This document shows positions 26,501 through 36,394 of a DNA stretch of 64,000 nt, one piece after another; position 1 is the stretch's first letter, and every line of letters starts with the position of its first letter. This DNA is from CAWKMN01 sp963850765 (GTDB taxonomy: Bacteria > Chloroflexota > Anaerolineae > Aggregatilineales > Aggregatilineaceae), in contig CAWKMN010000002.1 in NCBI GenBank assembly GCA_963850765.1, positions 1 through 64,000 on the forward strand, in the 5' to 3' direction. The position numbers and the translations under genes were made by a program. The notes beneath the pieces are model-generated. The model did not search any database and was not told the DNA's origin. It saw nothing but the letters and a program-made list of their open reading frames with translations.

Positions 26501-29093
26501 TCAATGACCCTTAATCGCGGAAGGGGTGAAACCCTGCTGAGGCAGACCTGTTGGCTGTTCCTGCGATGCGGTATGGCGAGTCGACGGCACAAACCGCTTG
26601 AGCAGCAGCGTATTGAGCGTGACCGACACCGAGCTGACGGCCATCAGGGCACCTGCCAGCTCAGGGCTGACCACGAGACTGAAGAACGGATAGAACAACC
26701 CTGCGCCAAGGGGAATACCCAGCGTGTTGTAGGCAAATGCCCAGAACAGGTTTTGCCTGACTTTGCGCATGGTGGCTTTGGCGACCTCAAGGGCTGCGAC
26801 CACATCGCGCAGATCGTCCTTGATCAGGATCACGTCGCCGGTTTCCTTGGCCACATCCGTGCCGGAGCCAATCGCCATGCCGACATCGGCCTGAGCCAGC
26901 GCCGGGGCGTCGTTGACGCCATCGCCCGACCATCGCCACCTTTTTACCCAGTGGCCTGGAGCTTCTTGACCTCTTCGGCCTTGTCCTGCGGCAGCACCTC
27001 GGCCAGCACCCGATCAATCCCCACCTGCCGGGCAATGGCTTCCGCAGTGCGGCGGTTGTCGCCGGTGATCATGACGGTTTCAAGACCCAGCTGGTGCAGG
27101 CGCTGAATGGCTTCGACCGAGTGACTCTTTCAGCGTATCGGCCACCGCGATCAGACCGGCGGGCTGTCCATTGATCGCCACCAACATGACCGTTTTACCT
27201 TCGCCTTCCAGCCGTTCCGCCTGGATCAGCAGCGCTGCCAAAGTCGACCCTGCGCTCGTGCATCAGCTTGCGGTTGCCGACCAGGACCGCGTGTCCTTCG
27301 ACCTGCGCTTCGACGCCGTGCCCGGGAATCGAGTTGAATGAGTTGGCGTCTGTCAGGGCCAAGCCCTGCGTTCTGCTGCGCCACGCACGATGGCCTCTCC
27401 CAACGGATGCTCGCTGTTCTTTTCCGCAATGGCCGCCAGCCGGAGCACCGTTGAGGCATCACTGCCGTTGCCGGTGATGCACATCCGTCACCGAGGGTTC
27501 GCCTCGGGTCAGCGTCCCGGTCTTGTCAAAGACAATCGTCTGCAGTTTGCTCGCATTCTCAATCGCTTCGGCTCCCTTGAACAGCACCCCATATTCGGCG
27601 GCTTTGCCGGTTCCGGCCATCATCGCGCTGGGCGTAGCCAGGCCCACCGCGCACGGGCACGAGATCACAAGTACCGTCACCGAGAGCAGCAGCGCGAAGC
27701 CAAACACGCCGATGTCGCCCAGGGTATAGGGCGAGAGGATGAAACTGGAATCGGGGTCGAAGAACAACTCGTAGCCGGCGAAGAACCAGAACGACAAAGA
27801 CCACGATCGCCAGCAAATGGACGCCGAGGATAAAGTGCCCGGCGACCCAGTCGGCCAGCTTCTGGATGGGCGCCTTGCTGGCCTGCGCATCTTCGACCAG
27901 CTTGATGATCTGCGCCAGCGCGGTGTCCTTGCCCCGACTTTGGTCGCCTCGAACTTGAAAGCGCCGGTTTTGTTCAGCGTTCCGCCGATGACGGTGTCGC
28001 CCGCCCGTTTCTCGACCGGCAAGCTCTCCCCGGTCAGCATGGCTTCATCGACGGCGCTGTAGCCCTCTTTGACGAGGCCATCGACCGGGATCGACTCGCC
28101 GGGACGCACCAGGATCAGGTCGCCAACCTCAACTTCGTCCGCAGGAATTTCCAGTTCCTGCCCGTCGCGGATGACACGGGCGATCTTCGGCTGGAGTTTC
28201 ATCAGCTTGCGGATCGCTTCCGAGGTACGCCCGCGGGTGAGGGCTTCCAGCCAGCGGCCCAGGACGATGAAGGCGGTCAGCAGCGCGGCGCTTTCAAAGA
28301 ACGTAGCCCCTTCACCGCCGAAGCCCGCGTCGGGAAACAGCGTGTTGATCACCGCGATGCCATAGGCCGCGCCGATGCCGGTCGCGTACAGCAGGTTCAT
28401 ATCGGTGACGCCGTGTCTGAGGCCGCGCCAGGAGTTGATGAAGAACTGGCGGCCAGGACCGAAGACAATCGGCGTGGTCAGCAAGCCCAGCACCCATTTG
28501 TAGGACAGCCATTCAGGAATCAGGGACTGGAACGGGCCCAGCATGTCATAAAACGTCCCGATCATGACCACCAGGCCGATCGTCCCGGCGATAATCAGGT
28601 TGCGGCCCTGGCGTTTGATTTCCTCTTCGCGTTTCTGCCGTTCCCGATCCAGCGCGTCGGCATGGCCGGCACTGCGCTCCGTGGCTTCGTACCCGACATC
28701 GCGCACCGCACGTTTCATCTGGCCCAATGTCACAGTGCCCGGGATAAACGTCACCCGCGCCGCGCCAGGCTCGAGGGTGACGGCCACCTCCATCACGCCC
28801 TCAAGATCCCCCAGGGCACGCTCGACGTGCGCCACGCATGAGGCGCACGTCATCCCCGTGATCGTCAACGCGGTGGTTTCCACCGGTACCTCGTAACCCA
28901 CATCGCGCACGGCAGCGACCAGCCGTTGCACTGGCACGCGGCTGTCCGCCAGTTGAACGGTCGCACGGCCGGTGGCGAGATTGACCACCGATTTGTTAAC
29001 GCCAGGGACTTCATTCAGCGCTTTTTCCACATGGCTGACGCAGCTGGCGCAGGTCATACCCTGGACGGGAAGAATAATCGATTGTGTTCCCAT
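26501..29093 (-). pseudogene. copA: Copper-exporting P1B-type ATPase, several frameshifts
   Basis: A CopA-type ATPase that pumps Cu(I) out of the cytoplasm. Two N-terminal HMA domains each carry GMTCASC. Membrane helices follow, then the phosphatase motif LTGES, the CPC copper-transport motif (VISCPCAVGLATPS) and DKTGTLT with the phosphorylated Asp. The final piece has GSGTDVAKETGDVILI and the last two helices. The reading frame is broken near 27935, 27795, 27465, 27245, 27130 and 26930; every domain is present in one frame or another. I read these as assembly indels in an intact gene, though decay cannot be ruled out. The ATG at 29093 has GGAGG ten bases upstream. Confidence 0.85.
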
Positions 29094-29145
29094 TGATCTC
29101 GTACCTCCACGAGTCACTTCATGTTGCGAGCCAAAGCTCGTCAGA

Positions 29146-29499
29146 TCAGGCGGCACTCAACGCGGCGTTGGCTGTTTCATCGAGTGCCACGACAAATTCC
29201 GCAGCAAGCGACCGTTCGGTCTGGCTGGTGCGGACGTGTAGCCAGGTTGTTTCGTCACGTCCATGTGCGATGATCACCACAGGAGTTGACACCTTGATCT
29301 CATCGTAAACAAACAAGACCATATACTCGCAGGTGCACTGCTCCGTACCGTGGTGGGGACAGGTACACCCACTATGGCTGTGCAGTGCACTGCGCAGGTC
29401 GAAACTCCGCTCCACCCGATATCCGCGTCGGGTCAGGGCCTCAGTCAGCGCGGGGACGGTCCATTTACAGGGTGCGAAAATAACGAATTCCTCTTCCAT
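29146..29499 (-). CDS. Small Cys/His-rich protein upstream of copA, probable metal-binding
   Basis: A 117-residue cytoplasmic protein. Its centre holds HSHSGCTCPHHGTEQCTCEY, with four Cys and four His in twenty residues, an evident metal site. The rest is alpha/beta, and the C-terminus is Ala-rich. It is the first gene of the copA operon and lies behind operator sites H. It could be a copper chaperone or buffer delivering to CopA, or a metal sensor. I do not recognise the family. Confidence 0.7.
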   Translation of the reverse strand: MEEEFVIFAPCKWTVPALTEALTRRGYRVERSFDLRSALHSHSGCTCPHHGTEQCTCEYMVLFVYDEIKVSTPVVIIAHGRDETTWLHVRTSQTERSLAAEFVVALDETANAALSAA

Positions 29500-29603
29500 G
29501 GCTCAACCTGCTTCCCTAACTGTCGCCCTACACGGTTGTTGATAGTGCCCTTATCGTAAATCCACGAGACGGAGGTAACCAGCGCTATCCAGCGCATGTG
29601 GCT

Positions 29604-29642
29604 CTGCGCACTTGGCGTATAGCCGATGCGCCATTTGGCGCG
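29604..29642 (-). promoter_or_regulatory. Island operator sites H (two copies)
   Basis: TGCGCCATTTGGCGCG at 29627-29642 and CTGCGCACTTGGCGTA at 29604-29619 lie upstream of the Cys/His-rich gene and copA. No clear -10 was found at the usual 22-24 bp from either copy. GATAGC and ACGATAAG lie in the next 50 bases. Confidence 0.5.
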
Positions 29643-29649
29643 TAGCCCG

Positions 29650-30825
29650 CTATAGCGTGGCAGCCAGCGCCTGCTCGAGATCCGCTTGGAGGTCGTCGAT
29701 GTTCTCTATACCCACGGATAAACGGATCAGGCCGGGCGGCACTTCCAGAGGGGAGTTATTAACGCTGGCGTGGGTCATGACTGCTGGCAGCTCAATCAGA
29801 GACTCAACTCCACCTAACGATTCGGCGAGGGTGAAAATGCATGTCCGCTCAACAATGCGCCGGGCTGTGCTCTCTCCGCCCGTTGTATCAAAGCTGATCA
29901 TTCCGCCGAAATTGCTCATCTGGCGTTGGGCAAGTTCATATTGAGGATGCGAGGGCAGGCCGGGATAGTTCACGTGCTTAACAACAGGGTGATTCTCCAG
30001 ATAGCGAGCCAGTACCAGCGCATTCGCCTGATGGGCTTGCATCCGCAGGGCCAGGGTCTTGATCCCACGCAGCACCAACCACGAATCGAATGGTCCCGGA
30101 ACGGCCCCCACCGCATTTTGCAGAAAGGCGAGCCGCTGGTAGAGGTCCTCATCTTTTGCGACGATTGCTCCACCTACTACGTCCGAATGTCCACCCAGGT
30201 ACTTGGTCGTGGAATGAAGCACCAGATCGGCTCCCAGAGAGAGGGGACGTTGTGCAAACGGTGTGGCAAACGTGTTATCTACGGCCATCAACGCTCCATG
30301 CGTATGCGCGATGGCCGCAATTGCTTGAAGATCGGCCAAACGAAGCAGCGGGTTGGTAGGCGTTTCAATCCAGACCAGTCGCGTGGCAGGCGTGAAGCTG
30401 GCGGCTACATTCGCGGGATCCGTTTGGTCTACGTAGCTAAAGGTCAATCCCCACTGCGCCCAGGTGCGCTCAAAAAGGCGGAAAGTTCCCCCGTAGACAT
30501 CATTGCCCACAATGACATGATCACCCGGCTGCAACAGGCGCGCGACAGTATCCGTTGCTGCCAGCCCGGATGCGAAGGCCAGCCCGTAATGTCCTTCCTC
30601 CAAAGAAGCGAGGCATGTTTCCAGTGCGGCGCGCGTCGGGTTCCCTGTCCGAGAATATTCATAACCCCTATGTTGGCCGACCTTTTCCTGAGCGTAAGTC
30701 GAAGTCTGGTAGATCGGGGTAATCACCGCGCCCGTGGCCGGATCTGGTTCCTGGCCTGCATGGATAGCCCGCGTTTCGAAATGATATGTTCTGTTGTCCG
30801 GAATGTTTTTAGATTGCCCAGTCAT
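29650..30825 (-). CDS. Cystathionine gamma-synthase/gamma-lyase family enzyme
   Basis: A 391-residue PLP enzyme of the Cys/Met metabolism family. Landmarks: YEYSRTGNPTR near residue 55, SGLAA for phosphate binding, DNTFATP for the pyridine-nitrogen Asp, and STTKYLGGHSD with the Schiff-base Lys. The family makes or splits cystathionine, interconverting homocysteine and cysteine; some members release H2S. The direction cannot be read from sequence. Its start overlaps the end of the cysteine synthase gene by 17 bases, so the two form a transsulfuration-type pair. Confidence 0.88.
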   Translation of the reverse strand: MTGQSKNIPDNRTYHFETRAIHAGQEPDPATGAVITPIYQTSTYAQEKVGQHRGYEYSRTGNPTRAALETCLASLEEGHYGLAFASGLAATDTVARLLQPGDHVIVGNDVYGGTFRLFERTWAQWGLTFSYVDQTDPANVAASFTPATRLVWIETPTNPLLRLADLQAIAAIAHTHGALMAVDNTFATPFAQRPLSLGADLVLHSTTKYLGGHSDVVGGAIVAKDEDLYQRLAFLQNAVGAVPGPFDSWLVLRGIKTLALRMQAHQANALVLARYLENHPVVKHVNYPGLPSHPQYELAQRQMSNFGGMISFDTTGGESTARRIVERTCIFTLAESLGGVESLIELPAVMTHASVNNSPLEVPPGLIRLSVGIENIDDLQADLEQALAATL

Positions 30826-31796
30826 CGAAATTGTTATATATCCCTTTGCTCAAATAACGATCCCCGCCGTCGGGAAACAAGGTAACCACGTGGCCGCCGC
30901 TGATGTTCAGCGCACCTTCTTCGATCTCTTGAGCGATGAGGCGCGCGGCAAACGCCGCCGCACCGCTCGAACTGCCGACCAACATCCCCTCTGTCCGCGC
31001 CAGTTCCTTGACGGCCTCGTGTGCATCTTCATCGCGTACGATGACCATCCGGTCTATCAGCGCCTGATCCAGAATCGGAACCGTCTCAATGTGGTCGATC
31101 CCAATGCCTTCAATTTTGTGCGGACCTTTGTATCCCTGGCCCAACGAAGCGCCACAAGGCTGCACAATGACCGCGTACAGTTGGGGATTCTGTTCTTTCA
31201 GGTAACGAACGGTCCCGGTAAAGGTGCCCCCTGTGCCCGCGCCAAAGACCGCCACGTCGACTTGACCGCCCATTTGCTCCCAGATTTCCGGGCCAGTAGT
31301 TGTGTAATGCCCAGCTGGGTTGGCCGGATTAGCGAACTGCTGTATCACCACGGCACCTTCAATCTGCTGAGCCAGTTCTTGCGCGCGGGTGATGGCTCCC
31401 TCGATTCCCTTTTCAGTCGGCGTATGGACGATCTCCGCTCCTAGCGCACGCATGAGGACTCTGCTTTTCCTGGCTAAAACGTTCGGGGACAACGAATACA
31501 CAGCGATAGCCCCGCACCGACGCCACCAGCGCCAGGCCGATGCCGGTATTCCCAGCGGTTGGTTCAATGATGGTGCCGCCCGGGCGCAAGACCCCTCGGA
31601 TTTCGGCGTCCTCAATCATTGAAAGTCCAATGCGATCCTTGACGCTGCCGCCCGGATTGAGATATTCCAGTTTGGCGAAGATATTTACGTCTCGACTGGA
31701 CGGGAAAAAGCGCCCTAGTCGCACCAATGGAGTACGGCCGATGCAGCCGGTGATATCTTCGTACACGCCGACCGTGTCTCTGGCCTCAGCTTTCAT
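30809..31796 (-). CDS. Cysteine synthase / cystathionine beta-synthase family enzyme, one frameshift
   Basis: A PLP enzyme of about 328 residues. The first part has IGRTPLVRLG, the PLP Lys in NPGGSVKDRIG and PTAGNTGIG. The frame shifts in an AAAA run near 31472; dropping one A joins FSQE to SRVLMRALGAEIVHTP. The second part has QFANPANPAGHY, the GTGGTFTG phosphate loop and VGSSSGAA. It condenses activated serine with sulfide or homocysteine. The ATG at 31796 has AGAGG upstream. With the downstream gamma-synthase/lyase gene it supplies thiols, and three island operator sites precede it, linking it to metal stress. Confidence 0.82.
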
Positions 31797-31865
31797 AAAA
31801 GGGCCTCTCCTTGAAATAAGGTGATCCAACGACAGTGATTACCCTTACTTATCGAACTCAGCATC

Positions 31866-31966
31866 AGTGCCAAATGGATCGTAACCCGCCACCACAGATA
31901 CAAACAGCGCCATTTGGCTTGGACAGAATCGGTCTTTTTGCAAATCGGTATAAGCAATTCGGCGTA
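31866..31966 (-). promoter_or_regulatory. Island operator cluster I (three sites)
   Basis: The main site AGCGCCATTTGGCTTG lies at 31906-31921, and TACGAT (31878-31883) follows after 22 bp on the minus strand. Weaker copies are TAAGCAATTCGGCGTA (31951-31966) and AGTGCCAAATGGATCG (31866-31881), the latter covering the -10. It precedes the cysteine synthase operon. The remaining bases to 32156 hold only the ribosome-binding site of the next gene. Confidence 0.58.
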
Positions 31967-32156
31967 TATCAACTTGTCAGAAACCGGATTAAAGTAGATC
32001 GAGTCTTCTAGTTCCATTGGCTCAGGTGGTGTTGAAATTGCTGAAAGGCGGTCTACTTAGCTTCACCCACGACCGCGCCGATCTGGGCAGCAGCCAGTAG
32101 CTGCATCAGAAGCTTCTCTTCACCACCTGTCACGGTCACAAAGGAGTGTTTTTGAG

Positions 32157-33254
32157 ATGAAGCTAAGCAGGATTTCAGTAGGTATCGCGGGACTGGCTAT
32201 CATCGTGGTGATAGCCGTTGCGGTCTCTGCCTATGGGGTATCCTCCGCCACCGGGTTCCAGGCAACGCCCACGGCTGAAAACGCTTTTCAGGGAACGATC
32301 TGGGTAGCTGATGAAGGGGGGAACAGCATTACGGTGATCGACGCCGCCACCAATCAAGTGGTCACCACGCTGACCGATATACCCGGTCCCCACAATCTTC
32401 AGGTAGCTCCCGATGGCATGAGCGTGTGGGCGATCAGCGGTCATGAAGCGATGGCCCTGATGATCGACCCGGCTACTTACATGCTGCATGGCATGGTGAT
32501 GACTGGCAGCGAGCCCGCGCATATTATCGTCACGCCAGACGGCCGGACGGTCTATGTGACGAATGGCGGCGACAACACGGTCACCGTGATTGATGTGGCC
32601 TCGATGCAGGCGATTGCCACAATCCCCGTGGGTGAGTACCCGCATGGCCTGCGCCCCAGCCCTGACGGCAAATGGGTTTATGTCGCGAACGCACACGATA
32701 CCACGTTGAGTGTGATTGACACGGCCACCAATACCAAAGTCGCGGATATCGAAGTTGGCGAGAGTCCCGTGCAGGTTGCTTTTTCGCCTGACGGAGAGTT
32801 CGTCTATTTCTCTCTCAACGCGGAAAATGTGGTTGGCAAGGTCGAGGTGGCAACCGGTGAAGTGGCGGGTAAGGTTGAGGTCGGAGTCGGCCCCATCCAA
32901 GTATTCGTGACGCCGGACAACCAGTATGTGCTGGCGGCCAATCAGGGCACAGAAGACAGCCCGAGCACGACCGTTTCCATCATTGATACGGCGACATTTT
33001 CCGTCGTGGGGACTGTGGAAACAGGGCAGGGCGCTCATGGCGTGGTGATCGACCCGTCGAGCCGCTACGCGTACATAACCAATATCTACGGAAATGATGT
33101 AGCGGTGATCGACCTGACCTCACAAGAGGTGGTCGCCCGTATTCCGACTGGCGAAGAACCAAACGGAATCAGCTTCTTGCCGCTCGCTCCTGCTCCGGCC
33201 CCGGCTCCCGAAATTCCGATGATGGCCGACCACGACGCGATGCCGGGTATGTGA
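32157..33254 (+). CDS. Secreted YVTN-family beta-propeller protein
   Basis: A 365-residue exported protein with a signal peptide (residues 1-38). About seven blades follow, with repeats of the form TVYVTNGGDNTVTVIDVAS, GEYPHGLRPSPDGKWVYVAN and TATFSVVGTVETG. This is the YVTN/NHL-like propeller class, usually a binding or scaffold protein. The C-terminus is Ala/Pro-rich and ends with Met/His residues (MMADHDAMPGM), again suited to metal. AAAGGAG lies eleven bases before the ATG. It is divergent from the cysteine synthase operon and ends at a terminator. Confidence 0.85.
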   Translation: MKLSRISVGIAGLAIIVVIAVAVSAYGVSSATGFQATPTAENAFQGTIWVADEGGNSITVIDAATNQVVTTLTDIPGPHNLQVAPDGMSVWAISGHEAMALMIDPATYMLHGMVMTGSEPAHIIVTPDGRTVYVTNGGDNTVTVIDVASMQAIATIPVGEYPHGLRPSPDGKWVYVANAHDTTLSVIDTATNTKVADIEVGESPVQVAFSPDGEFVYFSLNAENVVGKVEVATGEVAGKVEVGVGPIQVFVTPDNQYVLAANQGTEDSPSTTVSIIDTATFSVVGTVETGQGAHGVVIDPSSRYAYITNIYGNDVAVIDLTSQEVVARIPTGEEPNGISFLPLAPAPAPAPEIPMMADHDAMPGM

Positions 33255-33285
33255 TTACTGCTCTGGAAATTAGCCCAATCGAAAA

Positions 33286-33311
33286 GTCCGCCTCGTGTTT
33301 GGGGCGGACTA
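33286..33311. terminator. Terminator between converging genes
   Basis: An 8-bp stem AGTCCGCC / GGCGGACT with a 10-base loop. ATCAATTTTT follows on the plus strand and CGATTGGG on the minus. It mainly serves the propeller gene. Confidence 0.65.
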
Positions 33312-33363
33312 TCAATTTTTAACCTATACCGTCGCCTACGGGACCAGCAGTGGCGGCGAGCGC

Positions 33364-33834
33364 TTATTGCTGGTCCTTGTCGAGAATCTCCCGTCCGCTG
33401 GACTGCCAGGCAACCATGCCGCCGGGTACATCCCACACCTGGGTATAACCCAAAGCGACAAGCGCGCGGCTGGCTTCCTCGCTCATTCGACCGCTGCGGC
33501 AGTAGAGGACGATAGGCGCATCCTTATCCGGCAGCGCCGCGGTCAGAGCGTCAATGTCATTGTAGGGGACCTGCAGATCCGTCTCCTCAACTTCCCCTTC
33601 ATACGGGATATGCACGTTCACGACCGTATAAGCGTCTGATTGGCTGGCGAGAATCTCGCCAAACTCGTCAATGGTGAGGGTCCGATATACGCCTGCTTCC
33701 GGCGTCTCGATCGCTGCGGGCTGAATAGTCGCTGTGGCTGGCTGTTGGTCTCGCTCTTCTTTTGGTGATGACGTGCAGCCTGCCAGGATGACGGCTAACC
33801 CAACAGCCACCAGAACCACGCTTCTTTTACTCAT
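33364..33834 (-). CDS. Rhodanese-domain lipoprotein
   Basis: A 156-residue exported lipoprotein: signal peptide with lipobox LAGC at residues 17-20, a short linker, then one rhodanese domain. The active-site loop YCRSGRMS holds the catalytic Cys that carries sulfur, and DVPGGMVAWQ is the family's end motif. It should sit on the outer face of the membrane and move sulfur or bind metal. The ATG at 33834 has GAGGAAG upstream. Operator site J1 with TAAAGT sits about 30 bases before it. Confidence 0.85.
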   Translation of the reverse strand: MSKRSVVLVAVGLAVILAGCTSSPKEERDQQPATATIQPAAIETPEAGVYRTLTIDEFGEILASQSDAYTVVNVHIPYEGEVEETDLQVPYNDIDALTAALPDKDAPIVLYCRSGRMSEEASRALVALGYTQVWDVPGGMVAWQSSGREILDKDQQ

Positions 33835-33865
33835 CGCTCTTCCTCGCTTTTCCGCCGAAAAGCAG

Positions 33866-33963
33866 ACTTTAGGCAATTCGCTATCGAACTACAACCCGCC
33901 ATTTGGCGGGGATGTCGTCCACGCTATTTCGCGCATTACCGATTTGTCCCAGCGCGATATTGT
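33866..33963. promoter_or_regulatory. Island operator cluster J with divergent promoters
   Basis: CCCGCCATTTGGCGGG at 33895-33910 serves the minus strand: TAAAGT (33866-33871) follows after 23 bp, before the rhodanese gene. CACGCTATTTCGCGCA at 33920-33935 serves the plus strand: TATTGT (33958-33963) follows after 22 bp, before the transpeptidase gene. Each promoter thus has its own site at the standard distance. Confidence 0.65.
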
Positions 33964-34000
33964 CTGGTTGAAGACTCGCCTAGCTCAAAGCAGGATCAAC

Positions 34001-36238
34001 ATGCAGAATGTGGCATCAGGAAAACGTCTGTTGTTTGCTGGACTCGTGTTCAGAATCCTCCTGCTTAGTGCGTGCAGTCGGGTTGATGTGCCAACCGATT
34101 CGGGTGAGGCAGAAATCGCTCCATCAGCTAACGAGATCGTAGACCAATTCCTGGATGCCTGGGAACGCGAAGATTATGCCACGATGTACAGCCTGATCAG
34201 TCCACGAGGTCGCACCGAGTATGATTTAGAAGCATTCACACGGATCTACTCTGCTGCTGCCGCGCAAATCAGATTAGTCTCCTTGGAAGCGGACGTTTCG
34301 GACATTTCCACCTATGGATTGACAACCGTTGTTGAATATCAGGTAACTTTTCATTCTGGTCTGTTCGGGGAAATCGTCGATTCTGGTCGAATCATCCGCC
34401 TGATCGAAACACCGGAGGGCTGGCGGGTTGCCTGGTCAACCATGGACATCTTCGATGGTTTGGCCGAAAGCACACGACTGGAATTTCGTCCGCTGGTTCC
34501 TGCCCGGGGCAACATCTATGATCGAAACGGCCTGCCGTTGGCTGAGGAAGACGGACAGACAGTTCAGCTGTATGTGTCGCAGAACAGGATTCCGAACTAC
34601 GATGACTGTTTGAATACATTATCGCGTGTTCTGCATCTCGAAGTCTCCACTCTAGACATCCGAATGCAACAGTATCTACCCGACACGCGTTTTGTCATTG
34701 GAGAGACTGACCCTGAAACCTATGAACGGGAAGCCGCCGCTCTGACCCAATCCTGCGGCGCGGACACGACGGCACGCGCCGCACGGCGTTACTTTGGAGA
34801 AATAGCGCCCCATGTCGTGGGTTATGTCGGACCGATTCGCCCTGAGCAGGAGCAGGATTACCAGGCGCAGGGCTATCCACCGGATGCGCTGGTGGGGCAG
34901 GAAGGGATTGAAAAAACGTTTGATGCGCAACTGGCAGGCAAGATGGGCGGCCAGCTCATCATCGTTGCACCCACTGGTGAGATCATTCGGGAAATCACCG
35001 AAATTCCAGCGGTAAGTGGGGAAGATGTATATCTCACTCTCGACCGAAATCTTCAGACGTCGGTTCAGCAAGCCTTCGTAGAAGCTTATAACACGGCTCA
35101 GCCAACCTGGGGAGCGACCTCTCCAGGAGGGGCGGCGGTCGTGATGAATGTCAGAACGGGCGAAATTTTGGCCATGGTGAGTTACCCAGGCTTTGATCCG
35201 GGCTTGTTTACGCCCGATTCCCCTATCATCAGTCGCGAGCAGGCTATTATGGCCGTGCAGAGCGATCCGCGAACCCCGCTTTTTAATCGGGCTACTGTCG
35301 CCCAGTACCCTGCTGGATCCGTGTTCAAAATTGTCTCCACAGCGGCAGGCCTGGACAGTGGCATCTATACTCCTGAGACAGGATTCGATTGTCAAGGCAG
35401 GTGGTATGGTGCAGAGTATGGCGATGTATTGCCCTATCGCACCGACTGGAACCCGGAAGGACATGGATATGTCAATTTCGCCCAGGCTCTGACTTATTCG
35501 TGTGATCCCTACTACTGGCAATTGGGAGTGGAGCTGCACAAGCGCAATCCACAGTTGCTTGCGGAATATGCCAGACAACTGGGGCTTGGAGTGGCTACGG
35601 GTCAGGAGGATATTACCGAGAGTACAGGTGTCATCCCGGATGCCGAATACATGCGGCGCATTAATCAGCGGGACTGGACACTCGCTGATACCCTCAATCT
35701 GGTCATCGGTCAGGGCGATACGCAGGTAACTCCCTTGCAGATCACACGTATGGTTACGGCTGTCGCGAATGGCGGAACCCTCTATCAACCGCTACTGGTC
35801 AGTATGAGTCAGTTAGCGGGTACTTTCAGTGTCGCGGAACAGCTACCACGGCCTGCCACATTGGGCTACAGCCCAACCACCTTTGACACCATACGTGAGG
35901 CGATGTGCAATGTGACCCTGGACCCAAAAGGAACAGCCCGCTTTGTCTTCGAGGAATGGTATCCCTATCAGGCCAGCAACGGTCATAACATCACCGTCTG
36001 TGGTAAAACCGGCACCGCGCAGACAGGCGACGCTAACACGCCGCCTCAGGCATGGTTTGTCGCCTTTGCCCCACAAGAAAACCCGGAAATCGCGGTCACC
36101 GTTGTGGTCGAAAATTCCTGCGAAGGATCGGAAGCCGCCGCTCCCATCGTACGGCGTATCATTGAAGACTATTTTGGAATGCCCCATTCAGTCTGGCCTC
36201 CGCTGTGGCAGGAGGGATGTACCAGTTTGGGAGAGTAG
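34001..36238 (+). CDS. PBP2a-like penicillin-binding protein (lipoprotein transpeptidase)
   Basis: A 745-residue class B transpeptidase that cross-links peptidoglycan. The ATG at 34001 with AGGA upstream starts a lipoprotein signal with lipobox LSAC (Cys25). An NTF2-like MecA-type N-terminal domain follows (about 40-145), then a dimerisation domain (RGNIYDRNGLPLA), then the transpeptidase domain. Its motifs are SVFK (Ser-x-x-Lys), SCD in place of SxN, and KTGT. The MecA-like domain and lipid anchor resemble low-affinity PBPs. Its promoter has island operator J2, so it is apparently induced with the metal genes. An upstream in-frame extension to 33734 overlaps the promoter and is not used. Confidence 0.85.
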   Translation: MQNVASGKRLLFAGLVFRILLLSACSRVDVPTDSGEAEIAPSANEIVDQFLDAWEREDYATMYSLISPRGRTEYDLEAFTRIYSAAAAQIRLVSLEADVSDISTYGLTTVVEYQVTFHSGLFGEIVDSGRIIRLIETPEGWRVAWSTMDIFDGLAESTRLEFRPLVPARGNIYDRNGLPLAEEDGQTVQLYVSQNRIPNYDDCLNTLSRVLHLEVSTLDIRMQQYLPDTRFVIGETDPETYEREAAALTQSCGADTTARAARRYFGEIAPHVVGYVGPIRPEQEQDYQAQGYPPDALVGQEGIEKTFDAQLAGKMGGQLIIVAPTGEIIREITEIPAVSGEDVYLTLDRNLQTSVQQAFVEAYNTAQPTWGATSPGGAAVVMNVRTGEILAMVSYPGFDPGLFTPDSPIISREQAIMAVQSDPRTPLFNRATVAQYPAGSVFKIVSTAAGLDSGIYTPETGFDCQGRWYGAEYGDVLPYRTDWNPEGHGYVNFAQALTYSCDPYYWQLGVELHKRNPQLLAEYARQLGLGVATGQEDITESTGVIPDAEYMRRINQRDWTLADTLNLVIGQGDTQVTPLQITRMVTAVANGGTLYQPLLVSMSQLAGTFSVAEQLPRPATLGYSPTTFDTIREAMCNVTLDPKGTARFVFEEWYPYQASNGHNITVCGKTGTAQTGDANTPPQAWFVAFAPQENPEIAVTVVVENSCEGSEAAAPIVRRIIEDYFGMPHSVWPPLWQEGCTSLGE

Positions 36239-36394
36239 TGACGTACAAGTCTGGACGAAGACTTGTAAGCGAGAGTTTGTCTGGTGAAAGCGGGATCAGC
36301 CAAGACAAATGAATCGCCTCTTATCCGGACCTGCATTATTCGACCTTGCTGTGAGTTAAACTTTCGCTGGGCACTTTGGTAGCTGCTCGGCAAA

